Source: Janthinobacterium agaricidamnosum
Lineage (GTDB): Bacteria > Pseudomonadota > Gammaproteobacteria > Burkholderiales > Burkholderiaceae_D
Direction: 5' to 3'
DNA: 64,000 nucleotides
NCBI RefSeq assembly: GCF_003667705.1
Contig: NZ_CP033019.1
Span: 3,038,001-3,102,000 of the forward strand
Made by a program: the position numbers and the translations under genes. Of this stretch, positions 10,245 to 19,185 are shown piece by piece; the stretch's first letter is position 1; every line of letters starts with the position of its first letter. A model generated the notes under the pieces. The model saw only the letters and a program-made list of their open reading frames with translations. It was not told where the DNA came from and ran no database searches.

Positions 10245-10499
10245 TCACTCGAAGGGATTGGCCACCGACGTCACCTCGGGCGGCGGCAGCTGGTCCGGCA
10301 GTTCCCGCTTTTCCAGCTGCGCCACCACGTCGGCCAGCAGCTTTTGCAGCTGCTTCGCCAGCGCCAGGCCCGGCTTGTCCAGGGTCAGGTCGATGTCGCC
10401 GCTGATGCTGATGCGGTCGACGCGGTTTTCGATGGTCAGACTGCCGATTTCCAGCACATCGCTTTCATTGGCATACGGGACGAATTTCTTTGCGCACAT
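10245..10499 (-). CDS. Small conserved hypothetical protein
   Basis: 84 residues starting at the ATG at 10499, selected because GAGAGGAA lies just upstream; an upstream in-frame ATG would overlap that ribosome site. The sequence (MCAKKFVPYANESDVLEIG, then a predicted amphipathic helix LAKQLQKLLADVVAQLEKR) suggests a small alpha/beta cytoplasmic protein. The function is unknown. It lies just downstream of the secreted nuclease gene (20 nt), so the two are likely cotranscribed. Confidence 0.65.
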   Translation of the reverse strand: MCAKKFVPYANESDVLEIGSLTIENRVDRISISGDIDLTLDKPGLALAKQLQKLLADVVAQLEKRELPDQLPPPEVTSVANPFE

Positions 10500-10519
10500 G
10501 GCATTTCCTCTCAAGGCGA

Positions 10520-11305
10520 TTATTTTTTGGACTTGCTATTGATCTTCGGCAAACTCAGCATGCGCAGTTTCTGCTGGCGCGTCAGCGACGGTAACAGATC
10601 GATGCCTATCCTGTCTTCCAGTTGCGCAATGCTCAGCACTTCATACGTCTTCGTGTCGACGTTTTCAATGAAGTAGGCGGCGCCGGCGCGCTGGCGCGGG
10701 CTGTACACGGCCTTGTACAGATGACTGGGCACAATGACTCTTCCCACCTTGCGCAGGTTGCCGCCGATAAAAGCCGGCCCCGTGATCACGTACAGGTCGC
10801 CCTCTTTCTTCGCCATCTTGCGCACGGCGCCCTCGATGCCGGCCCACACATAGCGGTTGTTGCGCGCGTCTTGCGGCACCATGTTAGCCAAGGTAAAGCT
10901 GTCGCGCTGGCTCTGGCGGTCCGGCATGTCGCCGTTGGGCGCCATGTGACCACGGTCGAAGCCGCTGCGCGCGTAGTCGGCCAATTCGGCGCGCTGGGCG
11001 GCGGGCAGCTTGCGTTCAGCGTGAAAGGAGTTTTCGCGCGACAAATCCTGCGCCGCTTCCAGATTGTTGGCCGTCAAGTGCTCGGCCGACCACAGCGGCG
11101 TGCGCGTGATACCCGAGTGCATGACGCCAAACACGTTGTAGCACAGCTCTTTGGTTGCCACGTCCAGCTTGGGGTTGGTGATTTCCGGCTTGCGGCCGTC
11201 GACGTAGTGGGCGGGACAGGCATCGGCATGCGCCAGGTTCGCGGCAAAGGCGGAAGCCAGCACGCCGCACGCCAGGGTCAGCCTGGCGATCGTTCCTTGA
11301 ATCAT
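10520..11305 (-). CDS. Secreted DNA/RNA non-specific endonuclease (NUC1 family)
   Basis: 261 residues from the ATG at 11305; the open frame extends upstream but the first 59 codons there lack signal-peptide character. A signal peptide ends near NLAHADA. The beta-beta-alpha metal nuclease motif FDRGHMAPNGDM places the DRGH general-base His at 120, and the downstream Asn-containing MVPQDARNN provides the metal ligand region. It should cut DNA and RNA in the periplasm or outside the cell, for nutrient scavenging or defence. No inhibitor gene is adjacent, which is usual for exported nucleases. Confidence 0.88.
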   Translation of the reverse strand: MIQGTIARLTLACGVLASAFAANLAHADACPAHYVDGRKPEITNPKLDVATKELCYNVFGVMHSGITRTPLWSAEHLTANNLEAAQDLSRENSFHAERKLPAAQRAELADYARSGFDRGHMAPNGDMPDRQSQRDSFTLANMVPQDARNNRYVWAGIEGAVRKMAKKEGDLYVITGPAFIGGNLRKVGRVIVPSHLYKAVYSPRQRAGAAYFIENVDTKTYEVLSIAQLEDRIGIDLLPSLTRQQKLRMLSLPKINSKSKK

Positions 11306-11542
11306 ATTTCCCTTTGAAATCTTTGCAGGCCAGCATTCTAGCGGACGGCGGCCCTCGCCACAAACCGGCACCAGCCTGGCGTGCGCGCCTGTGCGGGGCG
11401 GCAAATTGGCGTGCAGGCAGGCGTACAAGCGGCCCTGCGCAAAGCCGGCGCAAATAAAGGCCAACAGGCCGCGCACGGCCATTCATATCTGCTAAGATTG
11501 CCTTGATTCGTTCGCATCGACCATTCAAGATTTGGAGAGCAT

Positions 11543-12070
11543 ATGATCAAAAAAACCCTGCTGCTGATCGTTGTCGTCGTCGCCGCCATCCTCGGCTATG
11601 CCACCACCAAGCCCGACACCTTCAGTGTCCAGCGCGAAATCACCATCAAGGCCCCGCCCGAGAAAATCGCCGGCCTGATCACGGACTTCCATTACTGGGC
11701 CGCCTGGTCGCCGTGGGAAAAGCTCGATCCGGCCATGCGCCGCACGTTTACGGGCCCGGCCAATGGCCTGGGCGCGCAGTATGCATGGCAAGGCAATGAC
11801 AAGGTGGGCGCCGGCCGCATGGAAATCACGGAGGCGGCCCAGCCCGAACGCACCGTCATCAAGCTGGACTTCCTCAAGCCGTTTGAAAGCCACAACACCA
11901 CCACCTTTACCATGACTCCCGAGGGCGACGGCACCAAGGTGAACTGGACCATGACCGGCCCCAGCCCTTACGTCAGCAAGGTCATGACAGTCTTCGTCAG
12001 CATGGACAGGATGATCGGCAAGGATTTTGAAAAAGGCTTGAACAACCTGAAGGCAGCTGCGGAACGCTAA
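11543..12070 (+). CDS. SRPBCC (START/Bet v 1-like) family protein, membrane-anchored
   Basis: 175 residues. An N-terminal hydrophobic segment (KTLLLIVVVVAAILGYA) is a signal anchor or signal peptide. The remainder is a START-like hydrophobic-ligand fold: the VQREITIKAPPEKIAGLITDFHYWAAWSPW opening is split into strand and helix, and the closing helix is KDFEKGLNNLKAAAER. Polyketide-cyclase/dehydrase labels are common for such proteins, but no enzymatic residues are recognisable, so lipid or hydrophobic-ligand binding is the safest guess. GGAGAG precedes the ATG. It is monocistronic with its own terminator. Confidence 0.82.
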   Translation: MIKKTLLLIVVVVAAILGYATTKPDTFSVQREITIKAPPEKIAGLITDFHYWAAWSPWEKLDPAMRRTFTGPANGLGAQYAWQGNDKVGAGRMEITEAAQPERTVIKLDFLKPFESHNTTTFTMTPEGDGTKVNWTMTGPSPYVSKVMTVFVSMDRMIGKDFEKGLNNLKAAAER

Positions 12071-12090
12071 GTCTGCTCGCAGCACATGGC

Positions 12091-12117
12091 AACAGGGCCC
12101 GCGCGGCCCTGTTTTAT
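12091..12117 (+). terminator. Rho-independent terminator of the SRPBCC gene
   Basis: A 9-bp perfect stem (AACAGGGCC 12091-12099, GGCCCTGTT 12105-12113) with a 5-nt loop runs into TTTTATTT. It lies 20 nt past the stop codon and separates this gene from the convergent phc operon. Confidence 0.85.
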
Positions 12118-12142
12118 TTGGCGCTCCCCCTTGCGGGCCCCG

Positions 12143-13156
12143 TCAGAATTGCTCGATCCAGGCGGCCAGGTGGTCCGGCGTGAGCGCCGGTTCGGCCTGC
12201 ACCACCTTGCCCTGCAAACCCAGGTCCGTCTTGCTCAGCTGCAGCGACCAGCCGCGCCGCGCCAGCCACAACAAGCTGGCCAGCCAGAACGAGTGGATGG
12301 CCGAGACGGGCGCCGTGGTCGGCGTTTCCAGAAATTCCGTCAACAGCCGGCCATCGAGGAACAGCGCCGTGCCGCCCTGGTTTTGCAGCGCCGCGCCAAA
12401 CACGGGCAGCAGCATGTCGATCGCCTGCTCCACGCCGCGCCCCGGATGCTCGCGCTCGAGCGTGTCGAGCTGCTGGCGCACGGCGGCAGCAAAGGCCGTG
12501 CCGCGGAAGGCTTCCGAACTGACCAGGTCGGCATAATCCATCAGCAGCCAGTCCGGCTCGGGCGGCGTGACGCCGGCCGTCAGGGCCGCCGACAGATACG
12601 CTTCCACAGGCAGCTGCTGTTCCGGACCGGCCAGGCTGGCGCACAAGGCGTACAGGGTGCCGATGCGGTTGGCGACGGCTTGCCGCTGGCGCACCATCAG
12701 CTTTTCGCGCAGCAACTGGGCGTGTTCATTGCGCAGCCGCGCCAGTTCCAATGCCTGCTTGAGTTCCATGCGCAACGCCGCGATATCCCATGGCTTCTGG
12801 ATGTAGCGGTGGATCTGCCCCTGGTTGACGGCTTCCACCGTGTGCTCGAGCTCTGAATACGCGGTGGTCAGGATGCGCACGATGTGCGGATGGCGGTCCC
12901 AGCAATACGACAGCAGCTCGTTGCCGTAGGCGCCGGGCATGCGCTGGTCGGAGACCAGCACGGCGATGCGGTCGGCCTGCTCGTCGAGTATGCGCTTGCC
13001 TTCCTCGACCGAAGTGGCCGTCAGCACGTCGGCCAGCGGCGCGATGGCGCGCTGGAAGTATTTGAGGGCGTTGGCCTCATCATCGACATAGAGTATCGTC
13101 GGCAAGCCTTGCGCCGGCTCACGCTGAGCCGGTAAACGCAGATTGGCGTCAATCAT
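12143..13156 (-). CDS. phcQ: PhcQ-like response regulator
   Basis: 337 residues. An N-terminal receiver domain (about 18-135) shows LYVDDE, phosphoacceptor Asp70 in VLVSDQRMPG, and the K of YIQKPW. A coiled helix (LARLRNEHAQLLREKLMVRQRQ) then leads to a C-terminal domain without DNA-binding features. In Ralstonia and Cupriavidus, PhcQ acts with PhcR downstream of PhcS to control PhcA. The start overlaps phcR by 8 nt, and this is the last gene of the four-gene operon. The symbol is based on architecture and gene order; no homology search was possible. Confidence 0.8.
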   Translation of the reverse strand: MIDANLRLPAQREPAQGLPTILYVDDEANALKYFQRAIAPLADVLTATSVEEGKRILDEQADRIAVLVSDQRMPGAYGNELLSYCWDRHPHIVRILTTAYSELEHTVEAVNQGQIHRYIQKPWDIAALRMELKQALELARLRNEHAQLLREKLMVRQRQAVANRIGTLYALCASLAGPEQQLPVEAYLSAALTAGVTPPEPDWLLMDYADLVSSEAFRGTAFAAAVRQQLDTLEREHPGRGVEQAIDMLLPVFGAALQNQGGTALFLDGRLLTEFLETPTTAPVSAIHSFWLASLLWLARRGWSLQLSKTDLGLQGKVVQAEPALTPDHLAAWIEQF

Positions 13157-14246
13157 GCTCGTTCCTTATATGTACTGGAAAATTCAGGGTTACCGTGGTG
13201 GAAGTGTCAAATTCGGTGGCGATATCGAGGTTGCCGCCGAACGACTGCATCATGCGGTGGCAAAACACCATGCCCCAGCCCTTGCCTTCGCCGCCACCGG
13301 CACTGACGGGGTCACTCAACAGCTGTGTAACGATCTCGGGGGCGATGCCGGCGCCATTGTCGCGCACCGCGATGCGGCCCGCATCGATACGGATGCCGAT
13401 CGCAGGACGGGCTTGCTCGCCGGCCGAACGCAAGGCATTCGCCAGCACCGACGATAAAATCAGCGCGACGCAATTGGGCGACTCGGCAATGGAGAAATCG
13501 TCGCCCACTTCCACCGTAATGGCGGCGCGCTGGTCCGTGCTCAAGGGATAGCTGTCGAGCAAGGCATCCAGCAGCTGGCGCGCGCTGCCGGCGCGGCGTC
13601 CGCCCTGCATGCCGGGCCCGGCGCTGGCCAGGCGCACCGTGTCGACAAAGCTGGCCAGCACGGACAAACAATAGCGCGCATTGTCGTGCATCAAGGCGGC
13701 CGCTTCGCCGATCTCGGCCTGCGGTGCGGCGTCCGCCTGCGCGCGGCGCGCAATGCCGCGCGCAAAATTGGCGATGGCCGCCAGCGGCGTGTTCAATTCA
13801 TGCGCGAGAAAGGCCAGCGATTCCTCCATCGCCACCAGGCCCTGGCGGCGGGCGGCGCGCTCGCGTCCCGTCTGCACGGCCAGCTGCAGCGCCGCTTGCA
13901 TGGCGGCCAGGTCGAGCGGTTTTTCCAGCAAACGGAACAAGGTGCCGCCGTTGATCAGCTCGAGCAGCACGTCCTTGTCTGCATACGCGGTGACGAGCAT
14001 GCAGACGATGTGCGGATAGCGCTGCGCCACTTCCTGCAGCAATTCGCTGCCCAGGCGGTCCGGCATGCGGTAATCGGTGACGAGCACGTCGATCTGGCCG
14101 GCCTCGTCTTCCAGCAAGGCCAGCGCAGCATCGACGCTCTGCGCCGTCAGTACGCGGTAGCGCTGGCCGACGGCGCGCTCGAAATACTTGCAGGCGAGCG
14201 CTTCGTCGTCCACGTACAGCACGCTGGCGCGGCTATCGTTATCCAT
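13149..14246 (-). CDS. phcR: PhcR-like hybrid: receiver domain fused to a histidine kinase
   Basis: 365 residues. The N-terminal receiver has LYVDDE, Asp58 in VLVTDYRMPD and LLEKP. In place of a DNA-binding output it carries a HisKA/HATPase_c kinase: AFLAHELNTPLAAI (His149), then VRDNGAGIAPE and GKGWGMVFCHRMM. A response regulator ending in a kinase domain is the hallmark of PhcR in Ralstonia. It begins one nt after the phcS stop and overlaps phcQ. It probably relays the PhcS signal to the master regulator PhcA, which is not in this window. Confidence 0.83.
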   Translation of the reverse strand: MDNDSRASVLYVDDEALACKYFERAVGQRYRVLTAQSVDAALALLEDEAGQIDVLVTDYRMPDRLGSELLQEVAQRYPHIVCMLVTAYADKDVLLELINGGTLFRLLEKPLDLAAMQAALQLAVQTGRERAARRQGLVAMEESLAFLAHELNTPLAAIANFARGIARRAQADAAPQAEIGEAAALMHDNARYCLSVLASFVDTVRLASAGPGMQGGRRAGSARQLLDALLDSYPLSTDQRAAITVEVGDDFSIAESPNCVALILSSVLANALRSAGEQARPAIGIRIDAGRIAVRDNGAGIAPEIVTQLLSDPVSAGGGEGKGWGMVFCHRMMQSFGGNLDIATEFDTSTTVTLNFPVHIRNEHD

Positions 14247-14247
14247 G

Positions 14248-15591
14248 CTAGCGGCCCTCCCAGTCGGAACGCTGCAAGTCGAAATTCATGCTGGCCCATA
14301 CACCCAGCTCGCTTTCGGCGGAGAGGGTGCCGCCGTGGCGCTCGATCACGCCATAGCTGATGCTCAGGCCCAGGCCCAGGCCCTGCCCCACTTCGCGCGT
14401 GGTGAAGAACGGTTCGAACACGCGCGCCAGATTTTCCGGGGCGATACCGGGGCCGTTGTCGCGCACGCTGATGCGCAGGCGGTTGTCATCCCAGTGGGCC
14501 GTGATGCGGATCTCGAACGGCGGCGCATTGCCCTTGCGCATGGACAGCACGGCATTGCCCAGCAAATTGATCAGCACGCCCACGATGGCCGCCTCGTCGC
14601 CGCGCACCAGGGTGTCGACCGGCAAGTCGTGGCTGATGCTGACATTCTTCGTTTCGTGACCCACGAGGCGGATGGCGGCCTCGAGCGCGCTGCGAAACTG
14701 GAAGTGGCCCGTTTCCAGCTGGTTGCCGCTCTTGCGGTAGGCAAAGGTTTTCAAATCGGACACGATGTGCTGCACGCGCAGCATGCCCTGCTTGGCGTCG
14801 GCCAGGCATTCGCTGACCAGCGCGCTTTGCTTGGCGGCCGGGTCTTCGATGGCCACCTCGATGGCCATCATGCAGAAATTCACGGGGTTGTTTACCTCGT
14901 GCAGCATGCCGGCGGCCAGGGTGCCGATGGCGGCCATCTTCTCTTGCTGCAGCATCTGTCCCTTGATATCGGCCAGGCTTTTATTCGTTTCTTCCAGCTG
15001 CGTGTTCTTTTGCGCCACCTCCGCCTTCAGCTGGAACAGCATGAAGCGGGCGCGTTCGTTAAAATAGGTAAATACGGCGCTGATGCTGGCCGACATGATG
15101 AGGAATAAACAGTTGACGACAAACGTGCTCGGCAAGTCGAAACCGCCGGCATGCCAGGCGCACGCAGCCACGTACAGCAGGCAGGAAATCGCGCCAAAGA
15201 CCATATTTTGCCACAGGCCGAAGGCCAGCACGATGCCCGATGAATAGATGGCCAGGGTCATGCCCACATAATAGATCGAGGTGGCGCCTTCCGTGACGGC
15301 GATCATCCAGGCGATCATGATTTGCGGCAGGATCAGCCAGACAAAGGTCAGTCCCTGGATGCGGTCTTGCGCCCAGCGCGTGCGCATGGCCAGCACGACG
15401 CAAAAGATCAGCACGGACACGACGATGCGCGCGCTGGTGAACGCCGACTGTTTGTCCGGATACAGGGCCGAATCGAGGCCCATGCCCAGCAGGATCAGCA
15501 CGATGCCCGTGTAGGCCCCGCCGCGGCTGAATTCCAGGCGGAAGTCGCGCAAAACGGCCGTGTAGCCGGCGTGCAGGCCTGGGGTATCCAT
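14248..15591 (-). CDS. phcS: PhcS-like membrane sensor histidine kinase
   Basis: The ATG at 15591 is preferred over an upstream TTG that overlaps phcB; it gives 447 residues. Six hydrophobic segments occupy residues ~25-178, then a coiled linker (QLKAEVAQKNTQLEETNKSL) and HisKA with MLHEVNNPVNF (His231). HATPase_c follows (NLLGNAVLSM, DNGPGIAPENLARVFEPF, GLGLGLSISYGVI). Ralstonia PhcS is the receptor kinase for 3-hydroxy fatty acid methyl esters; this protein has the same size, topology and neighbours. The signal specificity here is unknown. Confidence 0.84.
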   Translation of the reverse strand: MDTPGLHAGYTAVLRDFRLEFSRGGAYTGIVLILLGMGLDSALYPDKQSAFTSARIVVSVLIFCVVLAMRTRWAQDRIQGLTFVWLILPQIMIAWMIAVTEGATSIYYVGMTLAIYSSGIVLAFGLWQNMVFGAISCLLYVAACAWHAGGFDLPSTFVVNCLFLIMSASISAVFTYFNERARFMLFQLKAEVAQKNTQLEETNKSLADIKGQMLQQEKMAAIGTLAAGMLHEVNNPVNFCMMAIEVAIEDPAAKQSALVSECLADAKQGMLRVQHIVSDLKTFAYRKSGNQLETGHFQFRSALEAAIRLVGHETKNVSISHDLPVDTLVRGDEAAIVGVLINLLGNAVLSMRKGNAPPFEIRITAHWDDNRLRISVRDNGPGIAPENLARVFEPFFTTREVGQGLGLGLSISYGVIERHGGTLSAESELGVWASMNFDLQRSDWEGR

Positions 15592-15593
15592 GA

Positions 15594-16988
15594 TCAAGGA
15601 ATGCTCACTTCCGCAAACACATTCACGCCCGTGGCGTCGACATAGATTTTCGGGTCCCTTGCATGCTCGGGCAGCAAGGCCGACAGGCCCGCTTCATTGC
15701 GATAGATCAAATGCCATTCCAGCAAATGCTCCATGCCGAACTTGCCCGGATTATCCGCGTGCACATTCGTCACCAGCAAACGCCCGCCGGGACCCACGCG
15801 CGAGGCGAAGTGCATCAGCAGACGCGCGCACACCTTGTCGGACAGATAGTCGAACAGGCCGGCGCAATACACGGCGTCGAAACTGCCGGGCAAACCCGTG
15901 GCGCCCGAACCGTGGCGGCGCTTGAGCAGGTTGTGCACGGAATCGTGCACATAATCGATCTCGACCACGCGCCCCGTGCGCTGCATGATGGTGGTCAGGC
16001 GCGCGCGCGTCCAGTCCAGCGTCTCGCTGCTGAAGTCGACCAGTTCGAAGGCCAGCCATTGCGCATCGGGGCACGTTTCCAGAAAACGCTGCACCTCGAT
16101 GGCCGGGCCACAGCCCACGTTGAGCACCTTATACACACGCCCGGCGGCGCGCGCCGCGGCCGCCTTTTGCGACAAAAACTCCGTCAGGATATCGATGCGG
16201 TTGCGGTGCGCCGTCGCCACGGCCGCCTGCAGAAAGGCCGCATTGACGATCTGAAAATACGTGCTCGGGCCCTGGCGCGGATCGTCCAGCAGCTGGTTGA
16301 CCATCTGGTAATCGCCCGCATAGCCGAGCGGCTTGGTAAACGTGCGGAAAACGAACGGGGCGCGCAGGATCAGCGGGTGCAGCGCCGCCTGGGCGAAGGC
16401 GCGGTGGGCCGGCGCCCGCTCTTCCTCGACCAGCGAGGCTTCCACCTCGAGCTGGCGCAGGTAAAGCTGGGTCTGTTCCATCAGCGGCAAGGCCAGCTCG
16501 TCGAAGATATCGGGGCGCAGGCGGCCGTTTTCCTTGGGCAGCGAGTCGGACAGGTCGACCTGCTCGACCCAGCGCGCCACTTCCGACAGGAAGGCGCGCA
16601 TTTCGTTGACGACGATCTGGTAGTCGCGGCGGATGCGGAAGCGCTCGCCCCAGCCGGCGACAAAGGCGCTCGACTCTTTCAACACGGCGCCCTTGACGAC
16701 GACCACATCGCTCAGCTCGCGCCACTCGTCGATCAGGGTCACGGAAACGATGGCGGTCAGGCCCGTGTTGACGCTGCTGATGACGACGGCCTTGCCCACG
16801 TAGGCGTTTTTCGCCCCCATGCGCACGGTCACGTCATTGAGCACCTCGCTGACCTGCACAATCGAGTATGGATTATAGATTTCCATGACCAGCGAATTGC
16901 GCTGCAAGTTGAAAATCGTGCCGCGCACCGCCTCACCCTGGGTGTTGCGGAAACTGACGACTGGATCGATCTGCGATTGTGAATACAC
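15594..16988 (-). CDS. phcB: PhcB-like methyltransferase, quorum-sensing signal synthase
   Basis: 464 residues from a GTG start. Residues 1-90 form a PilZ-like beta domain (VVSFRNTQGEAVRGTIFNLQ), 100-280 are helical, and the C-terminal half is a class I SAM-dependent methyltransferase with motif I VLNVGCGPAIEV (288-299) and FDAVYCAGLFDYL. PhcB of Ralstonia methylates 3-hydroxypalmitic or 3-hydroxymyristic acid to give the 3-OH PAME/MAME autoinducer. It is the first gene of the operon, only 2 nt from phcS. The exact acyl chain made here cannot be read from sequence. Confidence 0.83.
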   Translation of the reverse strand: MYSQSQIDPVVSFRNTQGEAVRGTIFNLQRNSLVMEIYNPYSIVQVSEVLNDVTVRMGAKNAYVGKAVVISSVNTGLTAIVSVTLIDEWRELSDVVVVKGAVLKESSAFVAGWGERFRIRRDYQIVVNEMRAFLSEVARWVEQVDLSDSLPKENGRLRPDIFDELALPLMEQTQLYLRQLEVEASLVEEERAPAHRAFAQAALHPLILRAPFVFRTFTKPLGYAGDYQMVNQLLDDPRQGPSTYFQIVNAAFLQAAVATAHRNRIDILTEFLSQKAAAARAAGRVYKVLNVGCGPAIEVQRFLETCPDAQWLAFELVDFSSETLDWTRARLTTIMQRTGRVVEIDYVHDSVHNLLKRRHGSGATGLPGSFDAVYCAGLFDYLSDKVCARLLMHFASRVGPGGRLLVTNVHADNPGKFGMEHLLEWHLIYRNEAGLSALLPEHARDPKIYVDATGVNVFAEVSIP

Positions 16989-17251
16989 GATTGAGCATTA
17001 TCAAGTTGCCCGGTTTCCGGCGCACCACACTGGTGACGCCAGTTTCCAGGCTGGGTTAAGGCACGGCACGCCGGTTGTCTGCCGCCGGCCCGCCATCGTG
17101 ATGGCGGTATTGCGGCGTCGCGTGACGCCGTACCGGAGCGCCTCAAAGCGCGTCTGTCCGCTCTCTGATCGAGTGTACTATGGATGTAGCAGAACGGGCA
17201 ATTGTTCCCTCAGGAACGACCTTGCGTGGCGCCGGCGCGCAACGCCGGCGA
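16989..17251. other. Intergenic region between the AraC gene and phcB
   Basis: This 263-nt gap lies upstream of phcB and downstream of the AraC-type gene, both minus strand. Right after the AraC stop is a 7-bp GC hairpin (17231-17237 with 17243-17249), a likely terminator without a U-tract. A second hairpin, GGCGTC-GCGT-GACGCC, sits at 17114-17129. A GATAAT at 16997-17002 (minus) could be a -10 for phcB but would leave almost no leader. Confidence 0.4.
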
Positions 17252-18277
17252 TCATCCAGCAACGAACAGGGCCAGCGCGTGACGCAATAATTGCGGCGTT
17301 TGCCCCGTCCAGCGTTTGAACGAGCGGCGGAAGTTGGTGGCATCATGAAAGCCGAGGTAGGCGGCCACGGCATCGTTGTCGTAGCCATGCGCCTGGAACA
17401 GATAAATCGCCTTGTGCGCGCGCACCTGGTCCAGCTCGGCCTGGAAATGCGTGCCATGGCGCGCCAAATGGCGTTTCAGGGTGGCGGGACTGACGCCGAA
17501 TTCCTGCGCCGTGCGCTCCAGGGTCGGTGCGCAGCGGATATTGAGCAGCAGGTAGTCGTACAGCGCACCGAGCAGGCTGGCTGCCGGCACGGGCGCCAGG
17601 GCCGCCGCGCGCAAGGCCAACGCCGCCGCCGTGGCATTGCCGCGCGGCCAGGGCTTGTCGAGCCAGCTCGAATCGATGAGCATGGCGTCCACCTGGCAAT
17701 CGAAACGCAGGGACTGGCCCAGGTGCACTTCGTGCTGCTCCACGTGGCGAGGCCGCGCGCGGTTGAAACAGAAGCGCCATGGCAAGGACTCGCCCGCCAG
17801 CCAGCGGCACATGGCCGCCAGCGCCGTCATGTGCATTTCCACCAAAAAAGGCAGCTGGCTGGGCGCGCCGAACGCATCGACCCAGTACAGCACGTGCATG
17901 TCGCCGGCCTCCCGCAAGCGCGGCTGCAGCAGCGGACACAGCAAGGTATGAAAATCGCACAGGATGGTCAAGGCCTGGCGCAGATTCTGCGCCTGCAGCA
18001 AGGCATGGCTGGCGGCGCCGTAATGGCCGGGCAACATTTGCTGGCCCAGCATGAAGCTGGTGTCGGCACTGTCGAGGCCGCGCGCCACGTTGGCCAGCAA
18101 TTGCAGGTATTGCGCGGCGCTCACCTGGCTTTCCGCGGACGGCAGCGCGCCGCCGTCCAGGCCCGTGCCCTTGAGCAGCGGCGCCGTAGCCAGTTCGCGG
18201 CTGCGCGCGTAATCGAGCACCAGCGCCGGCTGGTGATGGGCCGCGATGCCGGGGTCGCCCTGCTGAATCAGCGGCAT
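17252..18277 (-). CDS. AraC-family transcriptional regulator (Arabinose_bd/OruR type)
   Basis: 341 residues from the ATG at 18277, which overlaps the preceding stop by one base (TGATG). The open frame extends upstream, but there it only shadows the previous gene. The N-terminal two thirds match the long ligand-binding domain of OruR/ArgR-like AraC regulators. The C-terminal HTH_18 covers ~240-341, with SPATLKRHLARHG as first recognition helix and the signature AAYLGFHDATNFRRSFKRWTG. Its target is unknown; coupling to the degenerate GGDEF gene suggests a shared signalling role. Confidence 0.85.
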   Translation of the reverse strand: MPLIQQGDPGIAAHHQPALVLDYARSRELATAPLLKGTGLDGGALPSAESQVSAAQYLQLLANVARGLDSADTSFMLGQQMLPGHYGAASHALLQAQNLRQALTILCDFHTLLCPLLQPRLREAGDMHVLYWVDAFGAPSQLPFLVEMHMTALAAMCRWLAGESLPWRFCFNRARPRHVEQHEVHLGQSLRFDCQVDAMLIDSSWLDKPWPRGNATAAALALRAAALAPVPAASLLGALYDYLLLNIRCAPTLERTAQEFGVSPATLKRHLARHGTHFQAELDQVRAHKAIYLFQAHGYDNDAVAAYLGFHDATNFRRSFKRWTGQTPQLLRHALALFVAG

Positions 18278-19185
18278 CAGGCGGGCGCGGCGCTGCCGGC
18301 CCTGGGACTGGTGCTGCGGCCCGGTGTTTCCACGGCCCGGCTCAGCTCGGCCAGCACCACTTCCGGCACGCCATCGGTGAGCGAGCACGCATGCCGCAGG
18401 CTCAGGCGGATTTCGCGGTTGTCGTTGGTGTGGTGGCGCATCTGCCCCACCATGACGCACAGGTGGCGTGCCCGCACGGCCGCATCCTCGCGCGACACGC
18501 CCGGCATCAGCACGGCGAAGCGGTCGCCCGCATAGCGGCACAGCAGATCGTCATTGCGCAAGTTCAACAGCAGCATGTGGCCCACGGCTTGCAGCACGCG
18601 GTCGCCTTCGCGGTGGCCGTATTCGCGGTTAATCAGGTGAAAGCTGTCGATGTCGAGCAAGACCAGCGCGCAATCGAGGCCGGGCCGGCGTTCCTGCTCC
18701 AGGCGCATCTGCGTACGCAGGTAGCTGGCGTCGGCCAGCTGCGTGATACGGTCGAAGGCGCGGTGGTCGCGGAACAGGCGTTCGCGCTTTTGCAGATGTT
18801 CGTTCAGGCGGAACTGTTCCTGGCGCCAGTAATACATGCCGATCGTCAGCACCAGCATGCCGAACGGGATCAAGGCTTCCAGCCAGTTATCCCATACTTC
18901 CTGCTTGTCGATGGCGAAGAATTCATCGAGGCAATCGGCCCAAGACCCCAGCATGATGGCGCACAGGCCGCCGGCGATCAGGCTCGTCACCCGTCCACGC
19001 GGCCGGCTGCTGAGGGTAAACAAAAACCAGATGCCCGCCATGACGGCCGTGCCGCCTTCGCAGACGATATCCATCCACTTCCAGACGGCAAACGGTTTAA
19101 CGTGGCCCAATGTGGCGTACAGGAACAAGAACAGGGGCAAGGCCAGTGCGGCGGCAATCAGGCTGTTACGGTGCAATGGCAGCAT
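18277..19185 (-). CDS. Membrane protein with degenerate GGDEF domain
   Basis: 302 residues with four hydrophobic segments (about 8-27, 35-57, 67-85, 103-120), a coiled linker, and a GGDEF-fold domain from ~145. The active-site loop reads YAGDRFAV at 218-225: the signature is AGDRF, so the first Gly and the acidic fourth residue are lost. Diguanylate cyclase activity is therefore doubtful, and it may be a GTP or c-di-GMP effector or a structural relay. It is the first gene of a two-gene unit with the AraC regulator. Confidence 0.82.
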   Translation of the reverse strand: MLPLHRNSLIAAALALPLFLFLYATLGHVKPFAVWKWMDIVCEGGTAVMAGIWFLFTLSSRPRGRVTSLIAGGLCAIMLGSWADCLDEFFAIDKQEVWDNWLEALIPFGMLVLTIGMYYWRQEQFRLNEHLQKRERLFRDHRAFDRITQLADASYLRTQMRLEQERRPGLDCALVLLDIDSFHLINREYGHREGDRVLQAVGHMLLLNLRNDDLLCRYAGDRFAVLMPGVSREDAAVRARHLCVMVGQMRHHTNDNREIRLSLRHACSLTDGVPEVVLAELSRAVETPGRSTSPRAGSAAPA

